Positions 10,207 to 20,121 of a DNA stretch of 64,000 bases are shown here, piece after piece. This DNA comes from Actinomucor elegans (lineage: Eukaryota > Mucoromycota > Mucoromycetes > Mucorales > Mucoraceae). Each line of letters starts with the position of its first letter. Positions within the stretch are counted from its first letter, which is position 1. Below the pieces are notes generated by a model that was given only the letters and a program-made list of their open reading frames with translations, searched no databases and was not told the origin of the DNA. The stretch is from positions 868,001 to 932,000 of the forward strand of contig JAMSLZ010000003.1 in the NCBI GenBank assembly GCA_026027325.1, read 5' to 3'. Position numbers and translations under genes: made by a program.

Positions 10207-12959
10207 TTATTTACCGCCTAACCAACTAGATGAAAAAGTAGTTGTATTGTCTCTATCAGATGGTATAGGTCGTATAGTAGCGGGTCCAATACCCTCATAG
10301 TCTATATTCATTCTATGATGTAAATTACGTTTGACGTTATTATTACGAATAGGTATAGAAGGTGAGGATCGATTGGTTCCTGTGCTCTGAGAGCTTGATA
10401 GTATAAGAGGCTGATTTGTAGTGGGTAGGTAAGGTATTGGACGTCTTTTATCCATGGATTGACGTGGAAAAGTACGGGCATAGTGATGAGAATGGTTACT
10501 ACTAGTAGCAGGAACTGGCTGAGTTTCTTCTTCTGGTATGATTCTGTTGCGTAAAGTAGAATAATCATCTTCATCATGATTTGGGATAAGCGTAGATGAA
10601 TTGGTCGTTGTTTTGGTAAGCGTAGAGCCTTTATCGTAATGATGGCTACTAGTGGTAGCTTCTGAAGATGTATTTTTTTGTATGGTAGGAGTAGTAGAAG
10701 GGTTGGAGAATATGCTCGTAAACCATGCTAATGGCGTTGTATTCGGTACACTAGTGGTTGATTTGGACTGGAGCATTTGATTTAATTGTTGCTGCTGTTT
10801 TTTTAGCTGTCTTTTTTGGATAATTTCTTCTTCTACGCGCTGCTCATTTGCTTCAATCTTTTTCACGTATTCAGCTTGAAGTTCATTCATGGTTGATTTA
10901 AGGACACCCAGTTCTTTCAACATTGTCTTGAACAAGTCTACCAAAGGGAAAAAATCTTGTTCAGGCTGAGTTGTTGTTTTTACCCACAAGAATCGGTTTT
11001 CTAGGTTATCGACGTCTAACAAAACATTTTCAATGATTGAATTACTCATACTGCTTAGCTCTGTAATATCAAATGCACGTTTCAGCTTTCGGTTCAATGT
11101 TCGAATGTCAGAACCGCGTAGTCTGTCCAACACTTGTGTTACGTGTTCCTGTAACAACAAAAAGGGTGATTTTGTCAAACCAGAAGCGGCTGTAGTAACT
11201 GTTCCATCTTTGATGGTGATAACGGATGAAGTTGAAGGCGATAAAACCAGTACTTGATCATCTTCACTTAAATGTTGTGTCTCATCATCCGTAGGATGCT
11301 AAGCTAACGTTAATTATAGTTTTGATAAAAATGTACACACTTACCTTTTCTACTGTACAATCATCCAAGGACATGCTATCAGTAATCGGGATGTGTTCAC
11401 CTTTGCTATTTTTGACATAGTAATGATAATGATGATGAACGACTGCATTTGAACCAGGTGATGTGGCTAATGAACAAGTAGGCATAGAAGCAGATATTGT
11501 AGGCATTGGAGGCTGTATGGTCTTTGATTTGATAGGCACAGGCTTCTTTGGGGGATGATCTTTGACAGATGTAGCGCGCTTCTTTTTTGTAGGTTTTTGT
11601 TTCATTTCATTGTATAAACTAGTATTATCTGGCTTATCATCTATCTTTTGCGTTAATGCAGTGACTTCACCACGGGCTTCTGAAAGCTGATCTTTACAGT
11701 CGATTAGATCAGATTTTAGTTTTGTATTAGCTGATGATAGTTCTTTAATCAGATGAATAAGGTCATTATTATTATTAGCTTTGAGATTATTAGATGATAC
11801 AGGCTAGAGTGATATCAGTCAAATATGCATGATCTTTTTTTTTATGTAATAACGTACCTTGGTCGTGTTTGTACGACTGCTATTACTATTTACAAGAAGA
11901 GCTGTGTCTTCAATATTACGCGACAATTGTTCATGATTATGATAAAGTGATTCTTGAAGACAACAGATTAGTTAAGCACAGATAGGCTTTTTTTTTTAAA
12001 AAAAAAGATATTATTACCGTATCTCATTTTCAGTTTTTTGATGTGGGATTCCAATACAAGTTCATTCTTTCGGCATATAGCCAATTCTTGCTTTGTATCT
12101 TCGAGCTATATAGATTGATTAGTCTAAATGGTTTACTAAGTGCTATACATACCTTGGATGTCAAAGCTTCTTCTCTTGATTCAGAATGGCGTACCATAAA
12201 CTTGAATAAGCGTAACTTCTCGAGCTCAGTTGATTTTGTTTTAAGCTCTATTGACAGTTGGCTGCACTTTTCGTTTGCCATCTCTAAATCCGATATTGTT
12301 TCATCCAGTATCTATTATGTAGTCAGTTACCTTGGCTGGCTTCATGAAAAGAATATTACCTTTTGTCTCTTTTGATACTCCCAAAGCCACTTGTTTTTTT
12401 CTTTCAATAGTTCATCTTTTTCAGTCTCTACTTCATCCAAAGACTGTTCTAATCCATTGATTGTTTCGTGACACTCATCCAACTAACTATTTGTTACACA
12501 CGGAAAGCACAAACATCCATGCAAACTCACCTGTTTCTGCAATTGTGCTTTTTGTTGATTTGATTCAGCTACATATGTTTCGTGTTTATGAAGCAACCCT
12601 TGACCAATTTCTTTTATGACAGCTATTAGCACCTTATTTTGCCTTTATATATATATATATATATAAGGATTACCTGCAGCTAACCGAGTATCGGATTCAA
12701 GTTTCTTGATTGTACGCGTATAATATTCGATATTTTCACAGTCTCCTCGGCCACAACAGCGACATATATCCAAAATGCTGCTATTGAATGAAGAGGGTTG
12801 TTGTTGGCTGCTATTACTCCAGTCTTCTTCCAACAGTGCCAAGTTTTCTCGATAGTCGAACGTACCCGATCGCTCCATCAATGACGATGACCGAGATTCC
12901 GTACTGACAGGAGGTAAGGACCCTGCGGCTGCTTTTGTAGTGCTGAGCTTATGCCTCAT
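10207..12959 (-). CDS. large coiled-coil protein, unknown function
   Basis: Eight exons (12959-12674, 12622-12531, 12482-12360, 12311-12153, 12105-12018, 11952-11858, 11803-11345, 11298-10207) join in one frame to give 797 residues. The N-terminus is Ser-rich with a cysteine cluster, CRCCGRGDC. Residues from about 75 to 330 form a long heptad-type coiled coil (runs such as LDECHETINGLEQSLDEV and KLEDTKQELAICRKNELV). A basic, Pro-rich segment follows, with a His/Tyr patch (HHHYHYYVK). Then comes a helical domain containing LNRKLKRAFDITELSSMSNS, a second coiled coil and a disordered Ser/Thr/Arg-rich tail. I do not recognise the family. A scaffold at the cytoskeleton or spindle pole is possible from architecture, but this is only a guess. 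Every junction is GT-AG and in phase, so the gene itself is well supported. Confidence 0.85.
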
Positions 12960-13301
12960 ACTAGAAAAGAAAAGTGAAAATAGAAAGAGAAGAAGAGAGA
13001 AAAAAAAAGTCTCGAGAACCGTACTATTCTTATTGGGTTATATATATATATATATATAATAAAAAAAAAAGGTAATATGTTAAAACCAAAAGGCTCACAA
13101 TACTGAAAATACTGAAACAAACGATGCGTAATTCAACGCGTCTATTAAGAATATAACACCCTTGTAGATGAGACAAGTACGCGTTTTATATCAAAACTTT
13201 TTTATATATTAAATAGCAAATGGAAACATAAAAGGGCGGGTTACTTTCTATAAACAGTAATTGAATACACTGGTAACAGGACCGCTTTTTGTGTAATACA
13301 T
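12960..13301. other. spacer with (TA)n microsatellite
   Basis: This is the promoter side of the coiled-coil gene and the 3' side of the NADH dehydrogenase gene. It contains a (TA)n run at 13038-13058 and no supported coding sequence. Confidence 0.6.
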
Positions 13302-15425
13302 TTAAACTCGAGATATGTCTCTACCCCAGATAGCGCATTTGGTCCAATCCAAACTAAGATTCATTCTTGTACGCATACTCACTTGCTCACTCCAATAGAT
13401 ACTACGCCATAGATACAAAGCCCATAATCCACCAACCATTTTGTATCCCCACTTGAAATCACCAACGGCTGTATTGCCCAAGTAAGCTAACGTACCTAGA
13501 TGATTATACCGGAAAGGTCCAACAGCCTGCTTTGTAGTTTCATCGTCATTTCGATCTGCTAGTTCATTTAACCATCTGGCCAGATACTTTCCTTGTTGAC
13601 TTGCCACTTGAGCAGTCTATCATTCCATTAGTAAAAACATTCATCATGCGTATAAACCACTTACAGCAGGTAAATTTGTCAATTTCTTGTCTATATCATT
13701 CAACATGGTTTCCATTTCGTTCATTTCCAAAGATCCGCTCTTATCCACATCATACGTTCGAAACATCTTTTTGAGATTTCTTAAATGCTCTTCAGTCAAA
13801 GGATATCGAACACGCATCTTTTCGCATATTGTAAGGAATTCATTCAACTGTAAAGCACCATCCTTGTCACTATACACATAGAATATGAGCCTTCATTTCT
13901 TTGACTTTACAAACATCTCTACTCTACGTGTCTGCTTCCTCAAAAATTTCCATAATGTGAGCTAATAACTTGGGATTCTCAATAGTAGCACAATCACCCA
14001 AAGCATAAATTGAGTTATCTTTTGGTCCTTTTAAGTGCAAGTATTCATCCGTAGTTAATACACGTTTATGTGCCTGTTCTGGTAGTTTATCGGTCAGCTT
14101 TTTTGCAAATGGGGTCATAGCTAGAAAGAAAAAACAAGTTCATTCATATCAGATCCAATTGATTTCAATATATATAATAAGCATTACCAATACCAGTGGA
14201 CCATAAGCACAAACCATATGGCAGCGACTTCAAACTACCATCCATTTTGCTTTTATATACGACTTGGTCATCTTCAATACGTTCAACGCGAGCATTGGTA
14301 ATCACATTGACGCGGGCTCGTTCAAATCTCTTTTCTGCATATTCACTAATCTTGCTATCAAATGTATTCAAAATATGATCTCTTGACTGTATGATATGAA
14401 TTGAGATTTCCTCACGAATCAACTTGGGAAACTGAAAAAAAAAAATAATAGAATGAGACTTTGATTTCTGTATTCGATAATAGCGCGACGAACCCATTTA
14501 ACCAAATCTTCATTGATCCAATCAGACATCTCAGCTGCAAATTCTACACCTGTAGGGCCACCACCACACACAACAAATGATAAGAGGCGTTTACGTTCTT
14601 CGGGCGAAGTAGTTGGTAAACAAGCCTTTTCGACATTCTCTGTCACCTTTTGGCGAATCTGAATAGCGTCTCTAATGGTCTTTAATTGCACTGTATTTTC
14701 GATGCCTTGTACACCATGAGTGATACTAGTGGCACCCACAGCCACAATCAGCTTGTCATAGGGCACATAAAAGTTTTCCCCTTCTTGACCGCCCTGCACT
14801 TCGACTAACTTGTTATCCAAATCGATATCGATTGCTTTACTTTCCAAGAAACGCGCTTTGATTCTTGCTGCGATCTTGCGTACAGGTTCAATCAAAGATC
14901 TTCAGTTCATAAAATAAGTTTCACATCTAAACAAACAAACAATTTTTTTTTTTTTTACCTCAATTCCAATGTACCCACCGTAGCACTGGGCAATAAAGGC
15001 GTGAAAAGAAAGTAATTGTTTTCACTAATCACTGTGACATGATATTTGTCTTTTTCCAAGTTCTTTAATAGAGAAATAGCGCCCCATCCTGACCCTAGAA
15101 TAACTAGACGCGGTTTCTTGATGGCTTCGCTGGTATCGTTGATAAGATAATGAGCTATAGGGAGCTTTTTGGCTCCTCCGCGTTCGGGATACAGTGCTAG
15201 AGAATGCACTTGTTCATGTGCATCAAAAATTTCGACAAAGTGGTCTCGATCTTGCGAAAAATAGTACGCTAATCCACCCGTGGTACCAGCAGCTGTGCCA
15301 ATAAGTAGGAGACGCTTGAGTTTAGGGCCGAACCAAGCATTGGGAACAGGCGCTCCTGTACTAAGGAAGCGGCTGCGGGCTACAGTGCGTGATGGAATTT
15401 TGGTCAACAAAGAGCGCGAAAACAT
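13302..15425 (-). CDS. external alternative NADH dehydrogenase with EF-hands (NDE/NDH-2)
   Basis: Single-polypeptide, rotenone-insensitive NADH:ubiquinone oxidoreductase of the mitochondrial inner membrane. Six exons (15425-14959, 14899-14494, 14431-14188, 14120-13928, 13869-13665, 13616-13302) give 609 residues. The N-terminus is a basic mitochondrial presequence followed by a hydrophobic segment (39-54), typical of enzymes anchored facing the intermembrane space. A FAD-binding GSGWG motif is at 111-115 and an NADH-binding [10 protein letters not shown] at 267-276. Two EF-hand loops are inserted before the C-terminal domain (436-447 [12 protein letters not shown]; 477-488 [12 protein letters not shown]), both with good calcium ligands, so activity is probably calcium-regulated. 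The C-terminal membrane-anchoring segment and WGRD motif are present. Confidence 0.94.
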
Positions 15426-15439
15426 GATATGAAAAAAAA

Positions 15440-15442
<3 letters not shown>

Positions 15443-15472
<30 letters not shown>
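15443..15472. repeat. (GA)n microsatellite in the 5' leader
   Basis: About 15 uninterrupted GA units lie just upstream of the NADH dehydrogenase start codon. On the coding strand this is a (TC)n pyrimidine-rich leader. It is prone to length change and could affect start-site choice. Confidence 0.85.
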
Positions 15473-15473
<1 letters not shown>

Positions 15474-15720
15474 AAACAAGAGATGTTTCGTATTTATTAC
15501 ATCAGTAGAAGAAGCTAAGATGAACTTGTACCACGGGAACAAGTATGGAATCATGATTATCCTCCCAAAGCTACATACACTACATTAGGTAATCCAGCTT
15601 AAAAGAGCATTATTGTCTTGGTTTAATCAAGAGTTTTGATTTTATATGTTTTAAAACAGACCCCAAAGTATTATAAACCATGCAGAAACAAAACAATTTC
15701 CTCTTTCTTTCCATGAAAAC

Positions 15721-16053
15721 ATGTTTCTCCAAAAGTTGAACTCTTCAAGATTTCAAGAACATTTTGATACTACCGTGGAAGATAGTTATCCATCGGAGAC
15801 AATAAATAAAGGTTTAAAGAAAAGCAATAGTTTACCCAGTAGAGCGCCTCCTCCCATTGTTGGAATGAGCTATCATGCCGCAACTACTATTAATTCACCT
15901 GCTATTGTCTATGTCAAGCCTAATGGCTGTTCTCTGAAACGAAGAAGCCATATAAGAAGAGCAAAGAAAAAGTGTCCACATCCTTCTTTATGTAAAACCC
16001 CCTCCACATCCTCCAAGAGAAACGCATTGCTTTTAGTTGATATGTATTGTTGA
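15721..16053 (+). CDS. hypothetical 110-residue basic protein
   Basis: Single open frame of 110 codons in otherwise gene-poor DNA. The protein is Ser/Pro-rich, with a basic patch (RRSHIRRAKKK, about residues 79-89) and a few cysteines near the end; no domain is recognised. A TATATGTTTTAAAA element lies near 15640, and AATAAA follows about 45 bases after the stop, which favours a real transcript. A short upstream ORF (15680-15739) starts before it and overlaps its start in another frame. It could be a small nuclear or DNA-associated protein, but nothing proves that. Confidence 0.4.
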   Translation: MFLQKLNSSRFQEHFDTTVEDSYPSETINKGLKKSNSLPSRAPPPIVGMSYHAATTINSPAIVYVKPNGCSLKRRSHIRRAKKKCPHPSLCKTPSTSSKRNALLLVDMYC

Positions 16054-17761
16054 ATGTAAATTTCTCTCACTAATTGTAACGATATATTTTGAATATTTAA
16101 ATAAAACATATATTTGAATAGTGAAGAAGCATTGATATCCATGGCACATAATATAAAGCCCAGATATATCTTTGTCGGTATATGATTTACTAATTTAGTA
16201 GTAAACCATCGTTCCCGGTTTCATATCGCTATTGCGTCTTGGCTATAAAATGTTTTACTATAAATATATAATATATATCATTGAATCAAGAGAAATATAC
16301 GTTGATATAATGCTAGATGAAAGGAAAGGATAGGCATCTGCTTAATCTAGAAGCTGTAATGGATTGTTCACAAGACATTTATAAACAATCCTGACACTTT
16401 TATCAAGTCTGATAGCTCAGTTGATTCATCACAGTATCTGACAATAGGTATTCTATCCGATGTAACAATAACAACAAGTTAATAAACTTATTAATTATCC
16501 TATGCAATGTTGAGCAGCGTTGCGATATTTAAAAGCCAAATCAAAGGTCAAGGCAAAGGTTCTGAGCGAATCCACAGTGATTTGTGCGAATCAAATATAT
16601 AACAATCATTCGGCGTACCTTTACATTTGCTATATATTAAGCCATTGGTGTCGATTTATTGCTTTTCTTTTTTCACATATTACATCTACTGTATTATCTA
16701 CGTAGTTTTACCAACTAATGCCTTCCGGTTAGTTTTTTATTATTATGTTCAACTCTTTCAATAGTTAGTGATAATAAAAACTTTAGTCCTGTAGTCAACA
16801 GTGGAATTATAATACATCGCCGGTAACCAATAAAATACCAAGCAATACTAATGGCAGTAGACCAGCATTTTTGCTCTGTGGTTTGCTTTCTTGCCATGAA
16901 ACACTTATACCCTTTCTGGTACGCGAATGCTAGTAACGGTAGCCATAGGAACGGTATCAATATGCATTAAAACGCCTCATAACGTCAAGTTTCAGTGTCG
17001 ATAAGAGACTATTAATTCGTAGATATCATTTGTTTTGTAATAGGTATGTAACTTGATCACGGGACGATTTTCATTACTGTTACTCTAAACGTTCAATATT
17101 ACCCATATCCAACTCAAATTTTTATATGCAGCTAAAGCTTTTAAGTAAACATGGTTGTAGTAACCGTTTCAAATTCACTCCTTTTCATTTCTCTTAGTTA
17201 CCTTCAAATGAGTTCTTGGGATAAACTACCCACTGAAATCTACTCGAGCAAGGACATCAAACAGTTGCAACTTGTTGTTGATCCAGAAATATAAAAAAAA
17301 AGTTATATTGTTGGTATTTATTACATTCATATACTGATATGAAATTTGTATAATCTAAATGAGCATGTTTTGTTTCATACCTTTTCCGTAAAATTAAATA
17401 AAGTATTTGATCGCTCTGATGCTGATCTAAAGATGGTTTTATATGTATATATATATATATATATTATATATAAGTTGGGTAGTTTCTATATATTATAAAT
17501 TGTAATCCTATGACTAATGAAGTTGAGCGATTCCGATATATATTGTTCGAGAGTCCAGCTATACTGTGTACCTTGACAGAACGTAGATTTCAAGCAAATG
17601 ATGCTTACGTGCAAGTTTCTATTTGATGGTAATAATAGGAAACGCTTTATTTTGCATTATATATTATCGACTTCTTTCAATTACTAGCAAAAAAAAAAGA
17701 GTCTTTCAGTATAATAAGCACCAAAGCATAAACAGCAATAGTAGCTGTAAATTTTTATGGT
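16054..17761. other. gene-poor spacer with an F-box relic
   Basis: AT-rich DNA with a (TA)n run near 17446-17475. One unlisted reading frame of interest is the F-box-like fragment at 17208-17294 (separate entry). A minus-strand frame at 16715-16960 encodes a hydrophobic 81-residue peptide with no known family and is not called. Confidence 0.5.
17208..17294 (+). pseudogene. F-box gene relic (N-terminal fragment)
   Basis: A 28-codon frame starts MSSWDKLPTEIY and continues SSKDIKQLQLVVDPEI before a stop. The opening (W-x-x-LP-x-EI) and the later KDIKQLQLV block match the two ends of a fungal F-box, but the ~12 residues that normally lie between them are missing and no C-terminal repeats follow. 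I read it as the decayed start of an F-box gene with an internal deletion. F-box families are large and fast-changing in Mucorales (known in general; not checked here). Confidence 0.45.
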
Positions 17762-18745
17762 TTATTGGCTGCTAACGATAGCTGATTGAGCGATATCAAT
17801 GGCTAATTGTGTAGTCTCAGCAGTGATTTGCGTGTTATCGGTATTTGTTTGAACATTATCGTTCGATGCTTGGTTGTTTTCGATCGTGGACGTATTTTCG
17901 ATAGAGGATTCGGTCATCAATGGTACATCTTTGGCAGCGGATTCCTCGTTTTTGACAAGCTGTGCAAGCGCTTGTTGTTGTGCATGATCGACAGTTGATT
18001 CGGATGTTTTGGGATGTTTAGGCTTCCGTCCTCTTTTAGTGGGTCCTAGTACGATTTGATGAACATCCAACAAATGTTTTCTATAAGTACGTATACGATC
18101 GAACCCTCTTTGACAAGTTTGGCATGCATGTTTGGCATCCTCTGGCGATGTATACTTTCTCTTTGCTCCTCTCAATGGCTCCAGCTTCATTTGATGATAG
18201 TTCTTGAGATGATGTCTGTAAGTACTTCGGTCAAAAAACTTTTTCTCGCAAGATTTACAGTAATTGTTTGGATCAGCAGCATCTGGTACTACATCTGGCT
18301 GTCTTTTTCTCAAGGGTTCAAGCTCTATCTTATGCAGTTCTTGTTGGTGTCTTCTAAAGGCATACTTGGTGCTATACCCTTTTTTGCAAGTGTCACAAAA
18401 GTTATTGGGATCAATGGGTGTATTCAATCGCTTTTTTCTGATAGGTCGCTCCAGCTTCATTTTATGCCAATTCTTTAAATGAAATCTGTAAGTGCTTCTG
18501 TCAAAGTAGGTTTTCTTGCAGACAAGACAAAAGTTGTTTGGATCCTCAGGATCTGGTATTATATGTGATCCATCTTTTGAGGCATGCGCTATTATGATAG
18601 TACTTGGATCTAAAGGTAATGTTGGTGCGGATACCGAAGGCGTTGGAATAGAAGGCGGTGGTACTGGTACTAATTCTGGCACTATTGGTGTTTCTAAAGG
18701 TAATGTTGAAGGTGGTGCTGGCGCGGTTTCTGATTCTACGTTCAT
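17762..18745 (-). CDS. four-finger C2H2 zinc-finger protein with AT-hook-like patch
   Basis: Intronless gene of 327 residues, using the ATG at 18745 (an upstream in-frame ATG at 18811 would add 22 residues). The N-terminus is Pro-rich (10-50). Four fingers of the form C-x2-C-x12-H-x4-H are at 73-94, 117-138, 163-184 and 208-229, with a regular period of about 45 residues. Each finger is followed by a similar basic linker with an LEPLR- or ERPIR-like core. Fingers 1, 3 and 4 share FDRSTYR-like helices. The last linker, KRGRKPKHP, is an AT-hook-like motif. The C-terminus is Gln/Thr/Asn-rich. It is probably a nuclear DNA-binding protein; target unknown. The even repeats suggest internal duplication. 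Confidence 0.85.
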   Translation of the reverse strand: MNVESETAPAPPSTLPLETPIVPELVPVPPPSIPTPSVSAPTLPLDPSTIIIAHASKDGSHIIPDPEDPNNFCLVCKKTYFDRSTYRFHLKNWHKMKLERPIRKKRLNTPIDPNNFCDTCKKGYSTKYAFRRHQQELHKIELEPLRKRQPDVVPDAADPNNYCKSCEKKFFDRSTYRHHLKNYHQMKLEPLRGAKRKYTSPEDAKHACQTCQRGFDRIRTYRKHLLDVHQIVLGPTKRGRKPKHPKTSESTVDHAQQQALAQLVKNEESAAKDVPLMTESSIENTSTIENNQASNDNVQTNTDNTQITAETTQLAIDIAQSAIVSSQ

Positions 18746-20121
18746 TTTGAAAGTATAGATCGCGTTTACGAGAAAGTCTTTGGGGATTGCCGAAAAAAAA
18801 AAACGCGACAAAAAGGAAAGGAAACCTCAGCCTCAATTAAATTTTTCCAATCTCCGATAACCAATGGAAGGTACCCACGAATTAGAAAAAAGAATTGGAC
18901 TATACCTTACGATCGAAATCAATCAATATTTCTATTTATACAGACATAAACAACTTATCGCATGAGCAGTTTGTAAATAAGGTGTATTATTTTGAGTTTA
19001 AAGGTTCAGCCTTGCTTTTTTTTTTCATAGCTTTTTCAAGTAAAAGTAATAAAACTAAGCAAGCTCAAACCATCATTCACAGCCCAAAAGTTCAATTGAA
19101 ACTAAACATAATTTTTACATCATTAAACACCCAAGATAATGTGCGAATAAATCTGATTAATATGTACGCCTGTTTTCTCTTTAAATACTAGTTTGACGTT
19201 TAAGAAATAGAGATTGGTGTTGAGCCAGTGATATACCTCGGGTCTAGTTAGCTATCCAATTAAATCGTATCTTTTGAAAGGTCGATCACTGGTTTCATTG
19301 GCCAGTGTAGCAATGGCATGAATATTACATCATAGCCACGTTCACTAAATAATGGAAAGTGAAAATAAACATCTACATGAGTATACGCACCGTACCATAT
19401 GCATTCATAATGTTGCTGGCAAACCAAGAAATCCATTGATGCAGGTGCTTATCCTGAACAGGAATTATCAAACAAATGCGACTTTTGAAGGATCAATCGA
19501 GACTTTAAAATAATTAGAATACGATTAATCTGCCTTTAATTTTTATAATTTCGTACTTTAATTAAATAATAGTAAAAAGTTAAATACAGTAGCTTAGTTT
19601 GAATGCGTTATAATAACCATATACAACAATAAACTGGAATCATCCAAGAAATGAAAAGATGCTGAATGGAACTCGATTTCTCAAAAAGCCCAAGGTATAT
19701 CTTTAAAAATTAGCCATTTTGTGAAGTGTAAAGGCAGTACTTTCAAGGCATAGATTTTATCCATTCAAAAGTATACAATTAACTTTTTTTTTCCTGTGGG
19801 TTTCATTGCATCATTTTTAAAAGTGTCAAAAACAAAGAAAAACAATACATCATGATCAGTTAAAGAATATTTAATACAAACCAAGCTAAGAAAATACAAG
19901 AGCAACAGTGCAGATTTGCGTCTTGCCGTTAAGGTGCTCTTAGCTACTAGCGATAGTATATGGTAAAGCAAAAGGCTTGGAGAAGGAACAATCCTCATTG
20001 AGAGTATTCTGCGCTTATTAAGAGTACAACCAGCATCTGTACTATTAAAATTTAGGGACCTTATTGCCTGTTTTTTTTATTGTTCTTTATAATGAAATTA
20101 GCTTTATTTTTCCGTGATTTA
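18746..20121. other. spacer with weak ORFs
   Basis: Nothing is firmly supported. A 58-codon minus-strand frame at 19260-19436 starts MDFLVCQQHYECIWYGAY and looks protein-like but matches no family I know; an overlapping frame on the same strand is also open, so either could be a decayed gene. Plus-strand 18895-19191 is low-complexity and not called. A hairpin CACTGG...CCAGTG lies near 19290. Confidence 0.45.
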
